Source: Phenylobacterium immobile (ATCC 35973) (GTDB taxonomy: Bacteria > Pseudomonadota > Alphaproteobacteria > Caulobacterales > Caulobacteraceae). Taken from it: a DNA stretch of 64,000 nt. The DNA lies in contig NZ_CVJQ01000001.1 of NCBI RefSeq assembly GCF_001375595.1, forward strand, positions 2,197,001 through 2,261,000. Reading direction: 5' to 3'. Below, piece by piece: positions 55,036 to 64,000 of this stretch. A program made the position numbers and the translations under genes. The notes beneath the pieces were generated by a model. That model was not told where the DNA came from. It worked only from the letters and a program-made list of their open reading frames with translations, and ran no database searches. The number at the start of each line of letters is the position of its first letter. Position 1 is the stretch's first letter.

Positions 55036-57047
55036 CTCGCCTTCTGCAGCTCGTGCTTGACCCTTTCGGCCAGGGTCTTGATGTCGATCGGCTTGGGCAG
55101 GAACGAGACGTTGCGCTCGCCCTCCAGCAGGTTCGAGAACTCCGCCTCGGCGTAGCCTGAAATGAACATCACCGGGGCCTCGCCGAGATGGACCCGCGCC
55201 TGCTTCAAGAGGTCGGGGCCCTGCATGCCCGGCATCACCACATCGGAGATCATCAGGTCAATTCGGCCCGCATTGGCCTCGGCGATGCCCAGCGCTTCCT
55301 CGCCGCTGGCGGCTTCGATCACCTCGTATCCCCGCGCCCGCAGCAGACGAGCGGCGACAATCCGCACGGCGTCTTCATCCTCGACAAACAGGATGCGCCC
55401 GGCGCCGGAGAGGTCGCGCGCCTGCGAGCGACGTGGCATGGCCGGGGGCGGCGCGGGCTCGATCATCGCCGGGATATAGACGGGCAGGAATATTCGGAAC
55501 CGCGCGCCCTCGCCCGGGGCCGAGTCAGCGGCGATCCAGCCATCGGCCTGTTTGACGATGCCGTAGACCGTGGCCAGGCCGAGACCCGTCCCCTCGCCCA
55601 CCGGCTTGGTCGTGAAAAAGGGCTCGAAAATCTTGTCCAGGACTTCCGCGGCGATGCCCTGTCCGTCATCGGCCACCTCGATCAGCGCCTGATCGCCTTC
55701 CGCGTCGGGGTAGCCAAGGGCCTGCGCCTCAGCCGCCGTCAGCCGGGCTGTGCGGATGCGCACGGCGCCGCCGCCGCCGGCCCGCACCGCGTCCCGGGCG
55801 TTGACCGCCAAGTTCATAACCGCCGTCTCCAACTGACCGCGGTCGGCCCGCACAAGCGGCAGGTTGCGGCCGTAATCGGTCTCGAGCCGGACGTCCTCGT
55901 AAAGGACGCGGCGCAACAGCACCTCGAACTCGCTGATCAGTTCGCCGAGATCGAGAATCTCGCGCTGCACCGTTTGTTTGCGCGAGAAAGCGAGCAGCTT
56001 GCGGACGAGATCCGCCGCCCTGAGCGAGGTCTGGCGGATCTCGTTCAGGCCCTCGTAGGACGGATCGCCCACCGGGTGGCGCGTCGACAGCGCGTCGAGC
56101 TGCATGAGGATCGCGGTCAGCAGGTTATTGAAGTCGTGCGCCACCCCGCCAGCCAGCTGGCCGATCGCCTGCATCTTCTGGCTCTGCGCCAGCTGCAGTT
56201 CGATCTGCTTCTGCCCTGACACATCGACGAGATAGGCCGCCCAGCGGTCGCCTGCGCGGGCGAGATAGAGGTGAGCAGCGCGGGTCGCATCCGCCGCCAA
56301 CCGAACCTCGACGGGCTGGCCTGGCGCCAGCCGCGCCAGCCGGCCCTGCGCTTCAAGGCGACTGCGCGGCTCGATCAGTTCGCCGAACACCTGGCCGACC
56401 TGCCCGCCGCCGGTGGCGTGAGCGAGGGTTGGATTGACCTCGATGATAGTCGCCTCGAAAGGATCGGCGCCTTCCAGCAGCGCCGCGCCAAAGGGCGAGG
56501 CCGCGGCGAAGGCGTCGAGGCCCAAGAGCGAGGGCTCGGCGGTCGTCGCCGGCGCCTCAGCCACAGGCGGGCTCCAGTTGGGCAGGCGGACCAGGAAACG
56601 ACCGGGGGCGGCCAGTGAGACGCTCGCTTCCCGCGCGACGCCGAAGGCGGAAAGCTTGGTCCGTCCCCCATCGCCCCGCCCTGCGGCGGCGAAGGCGGTG
56701 AAGAGCGCCGAGGCCTGGCCGCCGGCCGGCAGGCGCGGGCTCTCCCCCATGGCTGCGCGCCAGTGCGCGTTGGAGGCCTCGATCCTGCCATCGGCGGCGG
56801 CGAGCGCCGCGGGCTCCGGCAGCGCCTGGATCAGACGCTCGGCCCAGTCCTCGGCCGCGTCGACGTGAGCGCCGCGCAGCACCAGGACGCCCAGGCCGCT
56901 GACTCCGGCAAGCCCGCAGATCAACAGCACAAGCCCCGTCGTCACCGGGCCGCCGCCCCAGGCGGCGAACATGCAGAACCCCGCCGCTGCGACGAACAGG
57001 ATGAGGGCGCCCGCCATGAGTGTGCTGGCGGGCGGCTTGACGGTCAT
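55032..57047 (-). CDS. cckA: Cell-cycle hybrid histidine kinase CckA
   Basis: 671 residues. Two N-terminal membrane helices (about 11-30 and 35-57), PAS-A/PAS-B (~65-285), DHp with phospho-His304 ([20 protein letters not shown]), the CckA-specific run [20 protein letters not shown] and FEVLLRRVL, catalytic boxes [29 protein letters not shown], and a receiver with Asp602 ([11 protein letters not shown]). It phosphorylates ChpT, hence CtrA and CpdR, and reverses flow as phosphatase under c-di-GMP in Caulobacter. Its start overlaps the upstream transporter stop by 4 nt (ATGA), an uncommon genetic link. Confidence 0.93.
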   Translation of the reverse strand: MTVKPPASTLMAGALILFVAAAGFCMFAAWGGGPVTTGLVLLICGLAGVSGLGVLVLRGAHVDAAEDWAERLIQALPEPAALAAADGRIEASNAHWRAAMGESPRLPAGGQASALFTAFAAAGRGDGGRTKLSAFGVAREASVSLAAPGRFLVRLPNWSPPVAEAPATTAEPSLLGLDAFAAASPFGAALLEGADPFEATIIEVNPTLAHATGGGQVGQVFGELIEPRSRLEAQGRLARLAPGQPVEVRLAADATRAAHLYLARAGDRWAAYLVDVSGQKQIELQLAQSQKMQAIGQLAGGVAHDFNNLLTAILMQLDALSTRHPVGDPSYEGLNEIRQTSLRAADLVRKLLAFSRKQTVQREILDLGELISEFEVLLRRVLYEDVRLETDYGRNLPLVRADRGQLETAVMNLAVNARDAVRAGGGGAVRIRTARLTAAEAQALGYPDAEGDQALIEVADDGQGIAAEVLDKIFEPFFTTKPVGEGTGLGLATVYGIVKQADGWIAADSAPGEGARFRIFLPVYIPAMIEPAPPPAMPRRSQARDLSGAGRILFVEDEDAVRIVAARLLRARGYEVIEAASGEEALGIAEANAGRIDLMISDVVMPGMQGPDLLKQARVHLGEAPVMFISGYAEAEFSNLLEGERNVSFLPKPIDIKTLAERVKHELQKAS

Positions 57048-58591
57048 CGCAGTGTCGCCTCGAGCGCTCTGGCGGCCTCCAAGGGCGAGCGCTTGTCAGC
57101 ATCGCGATCGACGCTGAAGTTCGCCGCCTGCATGGCGCTCACCGGCACCTTCCCGATCAACGGCCTAAGCGCCGCGATCAGCTTCGCGTCCTTCGCCCGC
57201 TTCGGCGAAATGAGAATGACGGCGTCGTAGGGCGGGATGGCCTGCTTGGGATCGGACAGAACGACCAGCCTATCAGCCGCGATCCGGCCGTCGGAGGAGA
57301 AGGCCGAGATCACGTCGGCGTCGCCGCCGCCCAGGGCGCGGTACATGAAGGTCGGTTGGAAGGACCGCTCAGTCTTGAAATTCAGGCCGTAAGCGCTTTG
57401 AATTCCTTTCCATTCTGGTCGCGACAGGAACTCCAGGTCCGCCCCGAAGGTCAGTTGAGGCGCGCGCCGCGCCAGGTCGGCGATCGAGGTGATTCCCAGG
57501 CTCTGCGCGCGGTCGCCGCGCATCACCAGGGCATAGGCGTTCTCGAAACCCAGCGAGCCCAGGACCAGCACGCCGTCGCGCTGGGCGAGTTCGGCGGTGA
57601 GGCCTTCAAGCACCTGCTGGCGACCAGGATTATCCTTACGCCCCAACACGTTGGCCCAAAGTGTTCCTGAATAGTCGACGTAGGCGTCGATCTCGCCGCT
57701 GGCCAGGGCGCGGTAGGCGACCGCAGAGCCGAGATCCTCCTTGCGGGTGACCGTGGCGCCGGTGGCTGTCAGCCGGTCGGCCATCAGTTCGGCGAGGATG
57801 TATTGCTCAGAGAAGTTCTTGGCGCCGACAACATAGGTCGCTTGGCCGCCGAAGCTGATCAGGGGCGCGATCGCGACCACCACCCCGGCCGCCAGCCCGC
57901 CCAGACCGATCCCGGCGAGCACGCGCCGCCCGCGCTGCATGCCCGCCTCCACCAGACCCAAAAGCTGATCGGCGACCATGGCCAGCGCCGCGGCGGCGGC
58001 GCAGCCGAACAGCACGAAGATCCAGTTCTCGGTCTGCAGGCCGGCGAAGATGTAGTTGCCGAGACTCGTCTGGCCGACCGGCGTCGAGAGCGTCGCCGCG
58101 CCGATGGTCCAGACCGCCGCAGTCCGCACACCCGCCATGATGACCGGCGCGGCCAGCGGCAGCTCGACCTGCCAGAGCTTCTGGTGCGAGGTCAGGCCCA
58201 TGCCGTCGGCGGCCTCGCGGACGGCCGGATCGACCCCCAGGATCGCCGCAGCGCCGTTTCGCAGGATCGGCAGCATCGAATAGATGGTGAGCGCCAGCAA
58301 CGACGGCAGGAAGCCGAGCGCGGAGAACCCATGGCCGATCGTCGCCTTCGCCAGCGTCGAGAGCGCCAGCAGCAGCGGATAGAAGAGCGCCAGCAGCGCC
58401 AGGCTGGGAATGGTCTGCACCAGGCCGGCGAGGGCCAGCACCGGCCAGCGCACCGCCGGGCTGCGCGCCGCCAATACCGCGAGCGGCAGGCTGATGGCGA
58501 TGCCGATGGCGAGCGCGCTGGCGCTCAGAAGGACATGCCATCCGAGATAGTCGGGCAGTAGCGCGAAGGCGGCGGCGATCTGGCCGTTCAC
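57044..58591 (-). CDS. Osmoprotectant-type ABC permease fused to substrate-binding domain
   Basis: 515 residues. The first ~235 residues are an OpuBB/ProW-like permease (WHVLLSASALAIGIAISLPL; GLVQTIPSLALLALFYPLLL; EAADGMGLTSHQKLWQVELP with the EAA loop). Residues ~245-515 form an OpuAC-like quaternary-amine-binding domain (VVGAKNFSEQYILAELMADR; DAYVDYSGTLWANVLGRKD; YGLNFKTERSFQPTFMYRAL). Imports glycine betaine, choline or a similar solute. 4-nt overlaps with the ATPase gene upstream and cckA downstream. Confidence 0.92.
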   Translation of the reverse strand: MNGQIAAAFALLPDYLGWHVLLSASALAIGIAISLPLAVLAARSPAVRWPVLALAGLVQTIPSLALLALFYPLLLALSTLAKATIGHGFSALGFLPSLLALTIYSMLPILRNGAAAILGVDPAVREAADGMGLTSHQKLWQVELPLAAPVIMAGVRTAAVWTIGAATLSTPVGQTSLGNYIFAGLQTENWIFVLFGCAAAAALAMVADQLLGLVEAGMQRGRRVLAGIGLGGLAAGVVVAIAPLISFGGQATYVVGAKNFSEQYILAELMADRLTATGATVTRKEDLGSAVAYRALASGEIDAYVDYSGTLWANVLGRKDNPGRQQVLEGLTAELAQRDGVLVLGSLGFENAYALVMRGDRAQSLGITSIADLARRAPQLTFGADLEFLSRPEWKGIQSAYGLNFKTERSFQPTFMYRALGGGDADVISAFSSDGRIAADRLVVLSDPKQAIPPYDAVILISPKRAKDAKLIAALRPLIGKVPVSAMQAANFSVDRDADKRSPLEAARALEATLR

Positions 58592-59376
58592 GCGGACACT
58601 CCTGCGCCTTGCGTCCCAAGCCGCGCCGCCAGCCTCGTCGCCTGCCGACGGGGCGCCTCCAGCAACGCGCGGGCATCCGGATCGGTGGTGGTCGCCAGGA
58701 GTACGCCCGGCGCGCCATCGGCGACGATCCGACCGGACTTGAGCACGACGATGCGGTCGGCCAGCAGCACCGCCTCGGCCATGTCGTGTGTGACCATCAC
58801 CGTCGTCAGGCCCAGCCGCTCATGCAGGGCGCGGTAGTCGTCACCAAGCGCCTCACGGATCAACGGGTCCAGCGCGCCGAAGGGTTCGTCCAGCAGCATG
58901 ATGGCCGGCTCAGCCGCAAGCGCACGGGCGACACCGATGCGCTGTCGTTGGCCGCCGGACAGTTCCGAAGGCGCGCGGTTAGCCATTTCCTGAGGCAAGG
59001 CGACGAGGTCGAGCAGTTCGCCAATCCGGGCCTTGACCCGCCCCGCGTTCCAACCGGCCAGCTTCGGCCCGATCGCCAGGTTCTCGGCGATGGTCATGTG
59101 CGGGAAGAGACCCACTTCCTGAAAGGCGTAGCCGATCCGCCGGCGCAGCACGTGGGCCGGAAGGCCCGTCACGTCCTCGCCCAGCACGCGGACCAAGCCC
59201 TCGTCCGGCTTGGACAGGCGGTTGATCGACTTCAACAGGGAGGTCTTGCCGCTGCCCGAGCCGCCGACCAGGGCGACGAACTGACCGCGGGGCACTGAGA
59301 GGCTCACGCCGTCCAGCGCCGACTGCCGGCCATAGCGCTTGGCGACGCTTTCGAGGTCGATCACAGACTCAGCCAT
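58588..59376 (-). CDS. Osmoprotectant ABC transporter ATP-binding protein
   Basis: 262 residues, OpuBA/ProV class. Walker A VGGSGSGKTSLLKSI, Q loop YAFQEVGLFPHM, signature LSGGQRQRIGVARAL, Walker B IMLLDEPFGALDP, switch His in MVTHDM. No CBS domains, so osmotic sensing of the OpuA type is absent. First gene of the operon leading through the permease-binding fusion into cckA. Confidence 0.94.
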   Translation of the reverse strand: MAESVIDLESVAKRYGRQSALDGVSLSVPRGQFVALVGGSGSGKTSLLKSINRLSKPDEGLVRVLGEDVTGLPAHVLRRRIGYAFQEVGLFPHMTIAENLAIGPKLAGWNAGRVKARIGELLDLVALPQEMANRAPSELSGGQRQRIGVARALAAEPAIMLLDEPFGALDPLIREALGDDYRALHERLGLTTVMVTHDMAEAVLLADRIVVLKSGRIVADGAPGVLLATTTDPDARALLEAPRRQATRLAARLGTQGAGVSA

Positions 59377-59465
59377 GGTCTAGGATAGATATGCGCCGCC
59401 CCCCACGGCAACCCGCGTACGGCGCGAGGCATTTCCCTCCCGCCATCCAGCAAGAGGTTTCAGTC

Positions 59466-60002
59466 ATGCACAAGCTCATCATCGCCGCCGTCAGCGCCGC
59501 GCTCCTGGCTGCTCCGGCCGTTGCGCAAACCCCCGCCGCCGCAAAACCCGCGGTCGCCTCGGCGAAGCTCGCCGGCCCGGCCGGCGCCGACCTCGGCATG
59601 GTCACCTTCACCGAGGCCCCCAAGGGCGTTCTGTTGAAGATCGAGGCCAAGGGCCTGACCCCCGGCTGGCACGGCTTGCACTTTCACGAGAAGGGCGACT
59701 GCTCCAAGGCCGACTTCACCTCGGCCGGCGCCCACGTCCATGGCGCGGACAAGGCCGTGCATGGTCTCCTGAACGCCCAGGCCAACGAGTCGGGCGACCT
59801 GCCGAACCTCCACGTCGGCGCTGACGGCATGGGCATGGCCGAGGTCTTCACGACCATGGTTTCGATCAAGGGCGCCGAGGGCCGCGCCACGCTTCTCGAC
59901 GCAGACGGCTCGGCCGTGGTGGTCCACGCCAGCCCCGACGACCACATGAGCCAGCCGATCGGCGGCGCCGGCGCCCGCGTCGCCTGTGGCGTGGTGAAGT
60001 AA
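59466..60002 (+). CDS. sodC: Cu/Zn superoxide dismutase, exported
   Basis: 178 residues from ATG 59466 (AAGAGG upstream; the frame is open to 59391). Signal peptide (LIIAAVSAALLAAPAVAQ). SodC core: WHGLHFHEKGDCSKADFTSA with metal His, GAHVHGADKAVHGLLNAQAN, GDLPNLHVGADGMG, VVHASPDDHMSQPIGGAGAR with the active-site Arg and disulfide Cys. Removes superoxide in the periplasm. Confidence 0.95.
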   Translation: MHKLIIAAVSAALLAAPAVAQTPAAAKPAVASAKLAGPAGADLGMVTFTEAPKGVLLKIEAKGLTPGWHGLHFHEKGDCSKADFTSAGAHVHGADKAVHGLLNAQANESGDLPNLHVGADGMGMAEVFTTMVSIKGAEGRATLLDADGSAVVVHASPDDHMSQPIGGAGARVACGVVK

Positions 60003-60029
60003 CAAGCAGGCTGCAGCGCTCCCGCGGAG

Positions 60030-60190
60030 GGGGCGGTGCTCGCCGGTCAGACGCGTCATCAGCACCTCGCAGCGCTTGCTGAAGCCCGGGCTTTCGTAGA
60101 GAGCGATGGCGCCGGTGTTGCTGGCGTAGGCGTGCAGGAGGGCGACGTCGCCGTAGGTCGAAATCAGAGCTGCCAGATCGGCGAAGCTCG
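60030..60190 (-). pseudogene. GNAT acetyltransferase C-terminal remnant
   Basis: The minus-strand frame reads GDVALLHAYASNTGAIALYE-SPGFSKRCEVLMTRL, the motif B end of a GNAT enzyme (acetyl-CoA side, IALYExxGF). The N-terminal motif A part is missing and the frame runs on into antisense of sodC with no proper stop, so the gene is broken at both ends. Confidence 0.55.
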
Positions 60191-60225
60191 TCTCCGACAC
60201 GTCGTCAGCACGGCGAAATTCGCGC

Positions 60226-60348
60226 AGGCCGCTCAAGGTCGTGGGCGAGGTCGCCGACTGAACCGGCCATTCGCTGAAGGCCCTGCAGACGATGCACGAC
60301 CACCTGGCGCAGTTAAAGGCTCAGAGGATCGAGGCGATAGAGGACTAA
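60226..60348 (+). pseudogene. Tyrosine-recombinase (integrase) C-terminal remnant
   Basis: The plus-strand frame reads VVGEVAD, a stop (TGA 60259-60261), then TGHSLKALQTMHDHLAQLKA and a final stop at 60346-60348. TGHSLK with the following helix is the usual motif around the active-site His of phage-type integrases. The rest of the gene is gone. It is adjacent to the GNAT remnant, so the gap between sodC and dxs looks like the scar of an excised or decayed element. Confidence 0.5.
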
Positions 60349-60376
60349 GCCTGAGCGGATTGCGCTGGCCAGAAGG

Positions 60377-62290
60377 CTAGGCCCGCCGCCCCGCGGCGCC
60401 GGCGTTGCTCACGCCGAGGGCTGACATGGCCGCCTTGACGATGCCTTCGGCGTCGAGACCGGCCTGGGCGTACATGACCTCGGGCTTGTCCTGGTCCTGG
60501 AAGATGTCCGGAAGGGTCAGGGTCCGGACCTTCAGGCCGCGATCCAGCGCGCCGTGCTCGGCCAGCGCCTGCAGCACAAAGCCGCCGAAGCCGCCGATCG
60601 CGCCTTCCTCAACGGTGATCAGCGCCTCGTGGTGGCGCGCCAATTGCAGCAGCAACTCGATATCCAGCGGCTTGGCGAAGCGGGCGTCGGCGACGGTGGC
60701 CGACAGGCCGCGGGCGGCCAACAGGTCGGCGGCCTTCAGGGCCTCGCCGAGACGCGCGCCGAAGGAGACGATGGCCACGGCCGAGCCCTCGCGGACGATG
60801 CGGCCCTTGCCGATCTCCAGGGGCTCGGGGTTCAGCGGGATTTCGACGCCCAGGCCCTCGCCGCGGGGATAACGGAAGGCGCTCGGCCGGTCGTCGATCG
60901 CTGCGGCGGTGACCACCATGCGCGCCAGTTCCGCCTCGTCGCCCGCCGCCATCAGCACCATGCCGGGCAGCGCGCCCATGAAGCCGATGTCGAACGAGCC
61001 GGCGTGGGTCGCGCCATCGGCGCCGACGAGTCCCGCCCGGTCCATGGCGAAGCGCACCGGCAGGCGCTGGATCGCCACGTCGTGGACGACCTGATCGTAT
61101 CCGCGCTGCAGGAAGGTCGAGTAGATCGTGCAGAACGGCTTCATGCCGTCCGCGGCGAGCCCGGCGGCGAAAGTCACCGCGTGCTGCTCGGCGATGCCGA
61201 CGTCATAGGTGCGGTCGGGGAACCGTTGGCCGAACAAGTCCAGCCCTGTGCCCGAGGGCATGGCCGCAGTGATGGCGCAGATCTTGTCGTCGCGTTCGGC
61301 GGCGGCGATCAGGGCGTCCGCATAAACCCGCGTGTAGCCGGGCGACACGGCGACGGCCTTGGCTTGCTGGCCGGTCACCACGTCGAAACGGGCGACGGCG
61401 TGCAGCTTGTCGGCGGCTTCTTCGGCGGGGCCATAGCCCTTGCCCTTGTGGGTGACCACATGGACCAGGACCGGGCGGTCCTTGATCTTGCGGGCGTTCT
61501 GCAGGACCGCGACCAGCGCCTCCATGTCGTGCCCGTCGATCGGCCCCACATAGTAGAAGCCCAACTCTTCGAAGAAGGTCCCCCCGGTCACCATCCCGCG
61601 GGCGAATTCCTCGGCCTTGCGGGCGGCCTCCTGCAGCGGCTTGGGCAACGCCTTCGAGGCGGCCTTGGCGGCGCGGCGTATCGAGCGGTAACCGCCGCCG
61701 GAAACCAGCCTCGCCATATAGGCGCTCATCCCGCCCACCGGCGGGGCGATCGACATGTCGTTGTCGTTGAGGATCACCGTCAGCTGGCCGGTGGTCTCGC
61801 AGGCGTTGTTCATGGCCTCGTAGGCCATGCCGGCGCTCATCGAGCCGTCGCCGATCACGGCGACGACGCTGTTGTCATCCTCCTTGGCGTCACGCGCCGC
61901 GCAGAAGCCGAGCGCGGCCGAGATCGAGGTCGCCGCGTGCGCCGCGCCGAAGGGGTCGTATTCGCTCTCGGACCGCTTGGTGAAGCCTGACAGGCCGCCG
62001 CCCTGACGCAGGGTGCGGATGCGATCGCGCCGGCCGGTCAGGATTTTGTGCGGATAGGCCTGGTGGCCGACATCCCAGATCAGGATGTCGCGCGGCGTCT
62101 CATAGACGTGGTGCAGGGCGACCGTCAGTTCGACCACGCCCAGTCCAGCGCCCAGATGCCCGCCGGTGCTGGACACCGCATCGATCGTCTCGGCCCGCAA
62201 CTCATCGGCCAACTGGCGCAACTCGGCGACCGACAGCTGACGCGTGTCGGCGGGGGTGGCGATACGATCGAGAAGCGGGGTGTCGGGCAT
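60377..62290 (-). CDS. dxs: 1-deoxy-D-xylulose-5-phosphate synthase
   Basis: 637 residues. TPP-dependent first enzyme of the MEP pathway: [43 protein letters not shown] motif [19 protein letters not shown], and [19 protein letters not shown] in the transketolase middle domain. Downstream of ispA on the same strand with a short gap; together they supply isoprenoid precursors for quinones, carotenoids and undecaprenol. Confidence 0.97.
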   Translation of the reverse strand: MPDTPLLDRIATPADTRQLSVAELRQLADELRAETIDAVSSTGGHLGAGLGVVELTVALHHVYETPRDILIWDVGHQAYPHKILTGRRDRIRTLRQGGGLSGFTKRSESEYDPFGAAHAATSISAALGFCAARDAKEDDNSVVAVIGDGSMSAGMAYEAMNNACETTGQLTVILNDNDMSIAPPVGGMSAYMARLVSGGGYRSIRRAAKAASKALPKPLQEAARKAEEFARGMVTGGTFFEELGFYYVGPIDGHDMEALVAVLQNARKIKDRPVLVHVVTHKGKGYGPAEEAADKLHAVARFDVVTGQQAKAVAVSPGYTRVYADALIAAAERDDKICAITAAMPSGTGLDLFGQRFPDRTYDVGIAEQHAVTFAAGLAADGMKPFCTIYSTFLQRGYDQVVHDVAIQRLPVRFAMDRAGLVGADGATHAGSFDIGFMGALPGMVLMAAGDEAELARMVVTAAAIDDRPSAFRYPRGEGLGVEIPLNPEPLEIGKGRIVREGSAVAIVSFGARLGEALKAADLLAARGLSATVADARFAKPLDIELLLQLARHHEALITVEEGAIGGFGGFVLQALAEHGALDRGLKVRTLTLPDIFQDQDKPEVMYAQAGLDAEGIVKAAMSALGVSNAGAAGRRA

Positions 62291-62317
62291 GAAAAACGCG
62301 AAGACTGGTGATGCGGC

Positions 62318-63214
62318 TCAGGCGCGCCGGCTTATCACGAAATCAGCGGTCTCCCGCAGGAAATCGGCCGCCGGACCGAACGGCTCCAGGTGAACCTTCA
62401 CCTGCTGGGCGATGATGTTCAGCCGCTGGCGCGCCGCCCCGGCCCCCAGCAGGGTGACAAAATTGGCCTTGCCGGCCTCGGCGTCCTTGCCGATCCGCTT
62501 GCCCATGTCGGCCTCGTCGCCCTCGAGATCGAGGAGGTCGTCGACGATCTGATAGGCCAGACCGATATCCTGGGCGAAGCCCATCAGGCCTTCGTGCTCA
62601 ACCTCGTTAAGACCGGCCAGAGCCGCCGGCAGTTCGAAAGAGGCTGCGATCAGGGCCCCTGTCTTCATCCGCTGCATCCGCGCGACCGTGCCGAGGTCGT
62701 CGTTGACACCCAAAAGGTCGATCATCTGTCCGCCGCACATGCCCTGCGCCCCGGCCGCACGAGCCAGCTTCACCACCAATTCGGCGCGGATCACCGCGTC
62801 GTCGCAGGTGTCGGGGTGGCCGAGAATCTCGAACGCCACGCTCTGCAGGGCGTCGCCAGCCAGGATGGCGGTCGCTTCGTCATAGGCCTTGTGCGTCGTC
62901 GGCCGGCCACGACGCAGATCGTCGTCGTCCATCGCCGGCAGGTCATCGTGGATCAGACTGTAGGCGTGGATGCATTCGACGGCGCAGGCGACCCGCAGGA
63001 CCGAGCGCTCATCCAGGTCGAACATCCTGCCCGTCTCCAGAGCGAAGAACGGGCGCAACCGCTTGCCGGGCGCCAACGCCGCATAGCGCATGGCCTCCAT
63101 CAGCCGGGTTTCGGGCCCGTCGGCGCGCGGCAACAATTCGTCCAGCGCCACGGTCACCAGGTCGGCGTCACGCGACAACCGCGCTTCGACGCTCGACGCG
63201 ACAAGGTGGGGCAT
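62318..63214 (-). CDS. ispA: Polyprenyl (geranyl/farnesyl) diphosphate synthase
   Basis: 298 residues from ATG 63214, which overlaps the xseB stop (TGATG). First Asp-rich motif [20 protein letters not shown] (DD-x4-D) and second [19 protein letters not shown], with [16 protein letters not shown]. Makes C15 (or C10/C20) prenyl diphosphate. Standard xseB-ispA-dxs order. Confidence 0.95.
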   Translation of the reverse strand: MPHLVASSVEARLSRDADLVTVALDELLPRADGPETRLMEAMRYAALAPGKRLRPFFALETGRMFDLDERSVLRVACAVECIHAYSLIHDDLPAMDDDDLRRGRPTTHKAYDEATAILAGDALQSVAFEILGHPDTCDDAVIRAELVVKLARAAGAQGMCGGQMIDLLGVNDDLGTVARMQRMKTGALIAASFELPAALAGLNEVEHEGLMGFAQDIGLAYQIVDDLLDLEGDEADMGKRIGKDAEAGKANFVTLLGAGAARQRLNIIAQQVKVHLEPFGPAADFLRETADFVISRRA

Positions 63215-63453
63215 CAGTCGAACTCGGCCGGCTCGGCGGACGGGCCGCCCGCACCCATAACGATCTTCTCGACCCGCAGCCGCGCCGCCTCCAGCCGCGT
63301 CTCGCAATGGCGCTTCAGGACCGCGCCGCGCTCGTACATGCGGATCGAGTCCTCCAGGGGCGCCTGACCGGATTCCAGACGGGCGACGATCTGCTCCAGC
63401 TCGGCCAGAGCCTGCTCGAAGGTCAGGGTCTCGATATCGACGGGTTCGGACAA
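63214..63453 (-). CDS. xseB: Exodeoxyribonuclease VII small subunit
   Basis: 79 residues from TTG 63453 (TGAGGA upstream; the nearby ATG is out of frame). XseB core: [40 protein letters not shown] and C-terminal helix [13 protein letters not shown]. It partners XseA in ssDNA degradation. First gene of the xseB-ispA-dxs operon. Confidence 0.93.
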   Translation of the reverse strand: MSEPVDIETLTFEQALAELEQIVARLESGQAPLEDSIRMYERGAVLKRHCETRLEAARLRVEKIVMGAGGPSAEPAEFD

Positions 63454-63481
63454 GGGCGCATCCTCAGGGGTCGCGGCGAAC

Positions 63482-64000
63482 CTAGTGCGCGTCTGGACGA
63501 AGTGAAAGGCGGTTAGCCGCCAACCGTTCGCCAAATCGCCCAGGGTCTGCGCCCAGCACCGCGGCGGCGGCGGCCCGGGCGACCAGAGGCGCGAGCAGCC
63601 AACCGTTACGCCGGGCGCCCACCGCCAGGATGACGCGAGGGTCTGAGGCGGTGCCCACGAGCGGCAGACCGTCGGCGGTCGCCGCCCGTACCCCCGCCAA
63701 CAGTTCGCGCGGCGCCGCGGCGATCCGTGGGAAAAGCTGCGCGCCCGCCGCCGCCAGCGGTGCGGCGCGCGCCGGATCGGCCGCAGGATCAGCGACCCCC
63801 GCCTCCATCGTCGCGCCGACCCGCAATCCACCGACGGAGGGCGCCGCGTAGACGCCCTCGCCGCGAACCACCACCTGCCGCGGCGTCGGAAGGTCGACCT
63901 GCAGGATATGACCCTTGATCGGCTCCAGGGCGCGAAGCTGCGGCGCCAGGTCGGCCAGGCCCTGGGCCACGCCCGTGGCGACCACCAGCCGGTCGGCGCC
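63482..64000 (-). CDS. FAD-dependent oxidoreductase, C-terminal part (DAO/ThiO-like)
   Basis: Cut by the right window edge; at least 172 residues. LVVATGVAQGLADLAPQLRA, EPIKGHILQVDLP, GVYAAPSVGGLRVGATMEAG, GVRAATADGLPLVGTASDP and GARRNGWLLAPLVAR are typical of the D-amino-acid/glycine-oxidase (DAO) family C-terminal half with the FAD loop. Could be ThiO in thiamine synthesis or another amine oxidase; the N-terminus is not visible. Confidence 0.85.
   Translation of the reverse strand, partial: GADRLVVATGVAQGLADLAPQLRALEPIKGHILQVDLPTPRQVVVRGEGVYAAPSVGGLRVGATMEAGVADPAADPARAAPLAAAGAQLFPRIAAAPRELLAGVRAATADGLPLVGTASDPRVILAVGARRNGWLLAPLVARAAAAAVLGADPGRFGERLAANRLSLRPDAH

Noticed and set aside
60554..61990. 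A 478-residue open frame on the plus strand inside dxs
   Set aside because: Antisense shadow of a complete, conserved enzyme gene; no ribosome site or recognisable domain.

Overview
The window is high-GC, densely coded DNA from an alphaproteobacterium, most likely the Caulobacteraceae (Caulobacter, Phenylobacterium or Brevundimonas). The strongest markers are a full-length CckA-type hybrid histidine kinase, a SigF/NrsF-type ECF sigma factor with its membrane anti-sigma factor, a DUF1476 (ATPase zeta inhibitor) gene, a recA preceded by an alphaproteobacterial SOS box (GTTC-N7-GTTC), a PurS-type purine cluster, and TonB receptor and FecIR genes. The genus is inferred.

Left part (1-15.7 kb), accessory. 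The window opens in the 3' end of a Trb-type conjugation operon (trbG, trbI, DUF2274) facing a LysR regulator, which looks like the transfer module of an integrative conjugative element. Next come DoxX, a TetR-controlled tripartite drug exporter (outer-membrane lipoprotein, HlyD adaptor, 14-TM MFS pump), an ECF sigma/anti-sigma pair, an SDR-CcdA-thioredoxin operon that shares a promoter motif with the sigma gene, and a DUF1611/DgcN-like gene. From 13.0 to 15.7 kb the DNA is eroded: an MFS gene and a marR gene truncated head-to-head, a hydrolase remnant, an excisionase-like gene and a radC tail.

Middle part (15.7-29.7 kb), signalling and environment. A PAS-HWE kinase overlaps a FecI-like sigma gene and is followed by fecR and a TonB receptor. 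Then come a GST, an unusual hydrolase-like/TPR protein, a LysE exporter, a heme oxygenase-bacteriophytochrome operon beside a broken GAF-GGDEF gene, an MpaB-family oxygenase, a short Gre-like factor and a secreted RidA-like protein.

Right part (29.7-64 kb), chromosomal backbone. It carries purB; a frameshifted CSS-EAL phosphodiesterase; purC-purS-(lipoprotein)-purQ-purL; bolA-grxD; an MscS channel; rpsD; trmJ and a nitronate monooxygenase-like gene divergent from a class A beta-lactamase; icd; alaS; recA; LOG; a double cold-shock protein; NUDIX; a HI0933-like flavoprotein; cckA joined by 4-nt overlaps to an osmoprotectant-type ABC transporter; sodC; integrase and GNAT scars; and xseB-ispA-dxs for isoprenoid precursors. 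The window ends inside an FAD-dependent oxidoreductase gene.

I saw no tRNA, rRNA, CRISPR array or complete insertion sequence. No clearly new defence or mobile system stands out. The best leads are the ECF promoter pair, the HWE-kinase/FecI coupling, the cckA/ABC-transporter coupling, the missing canonical start of the TonB receptor, and several precise gene-decay junctions.
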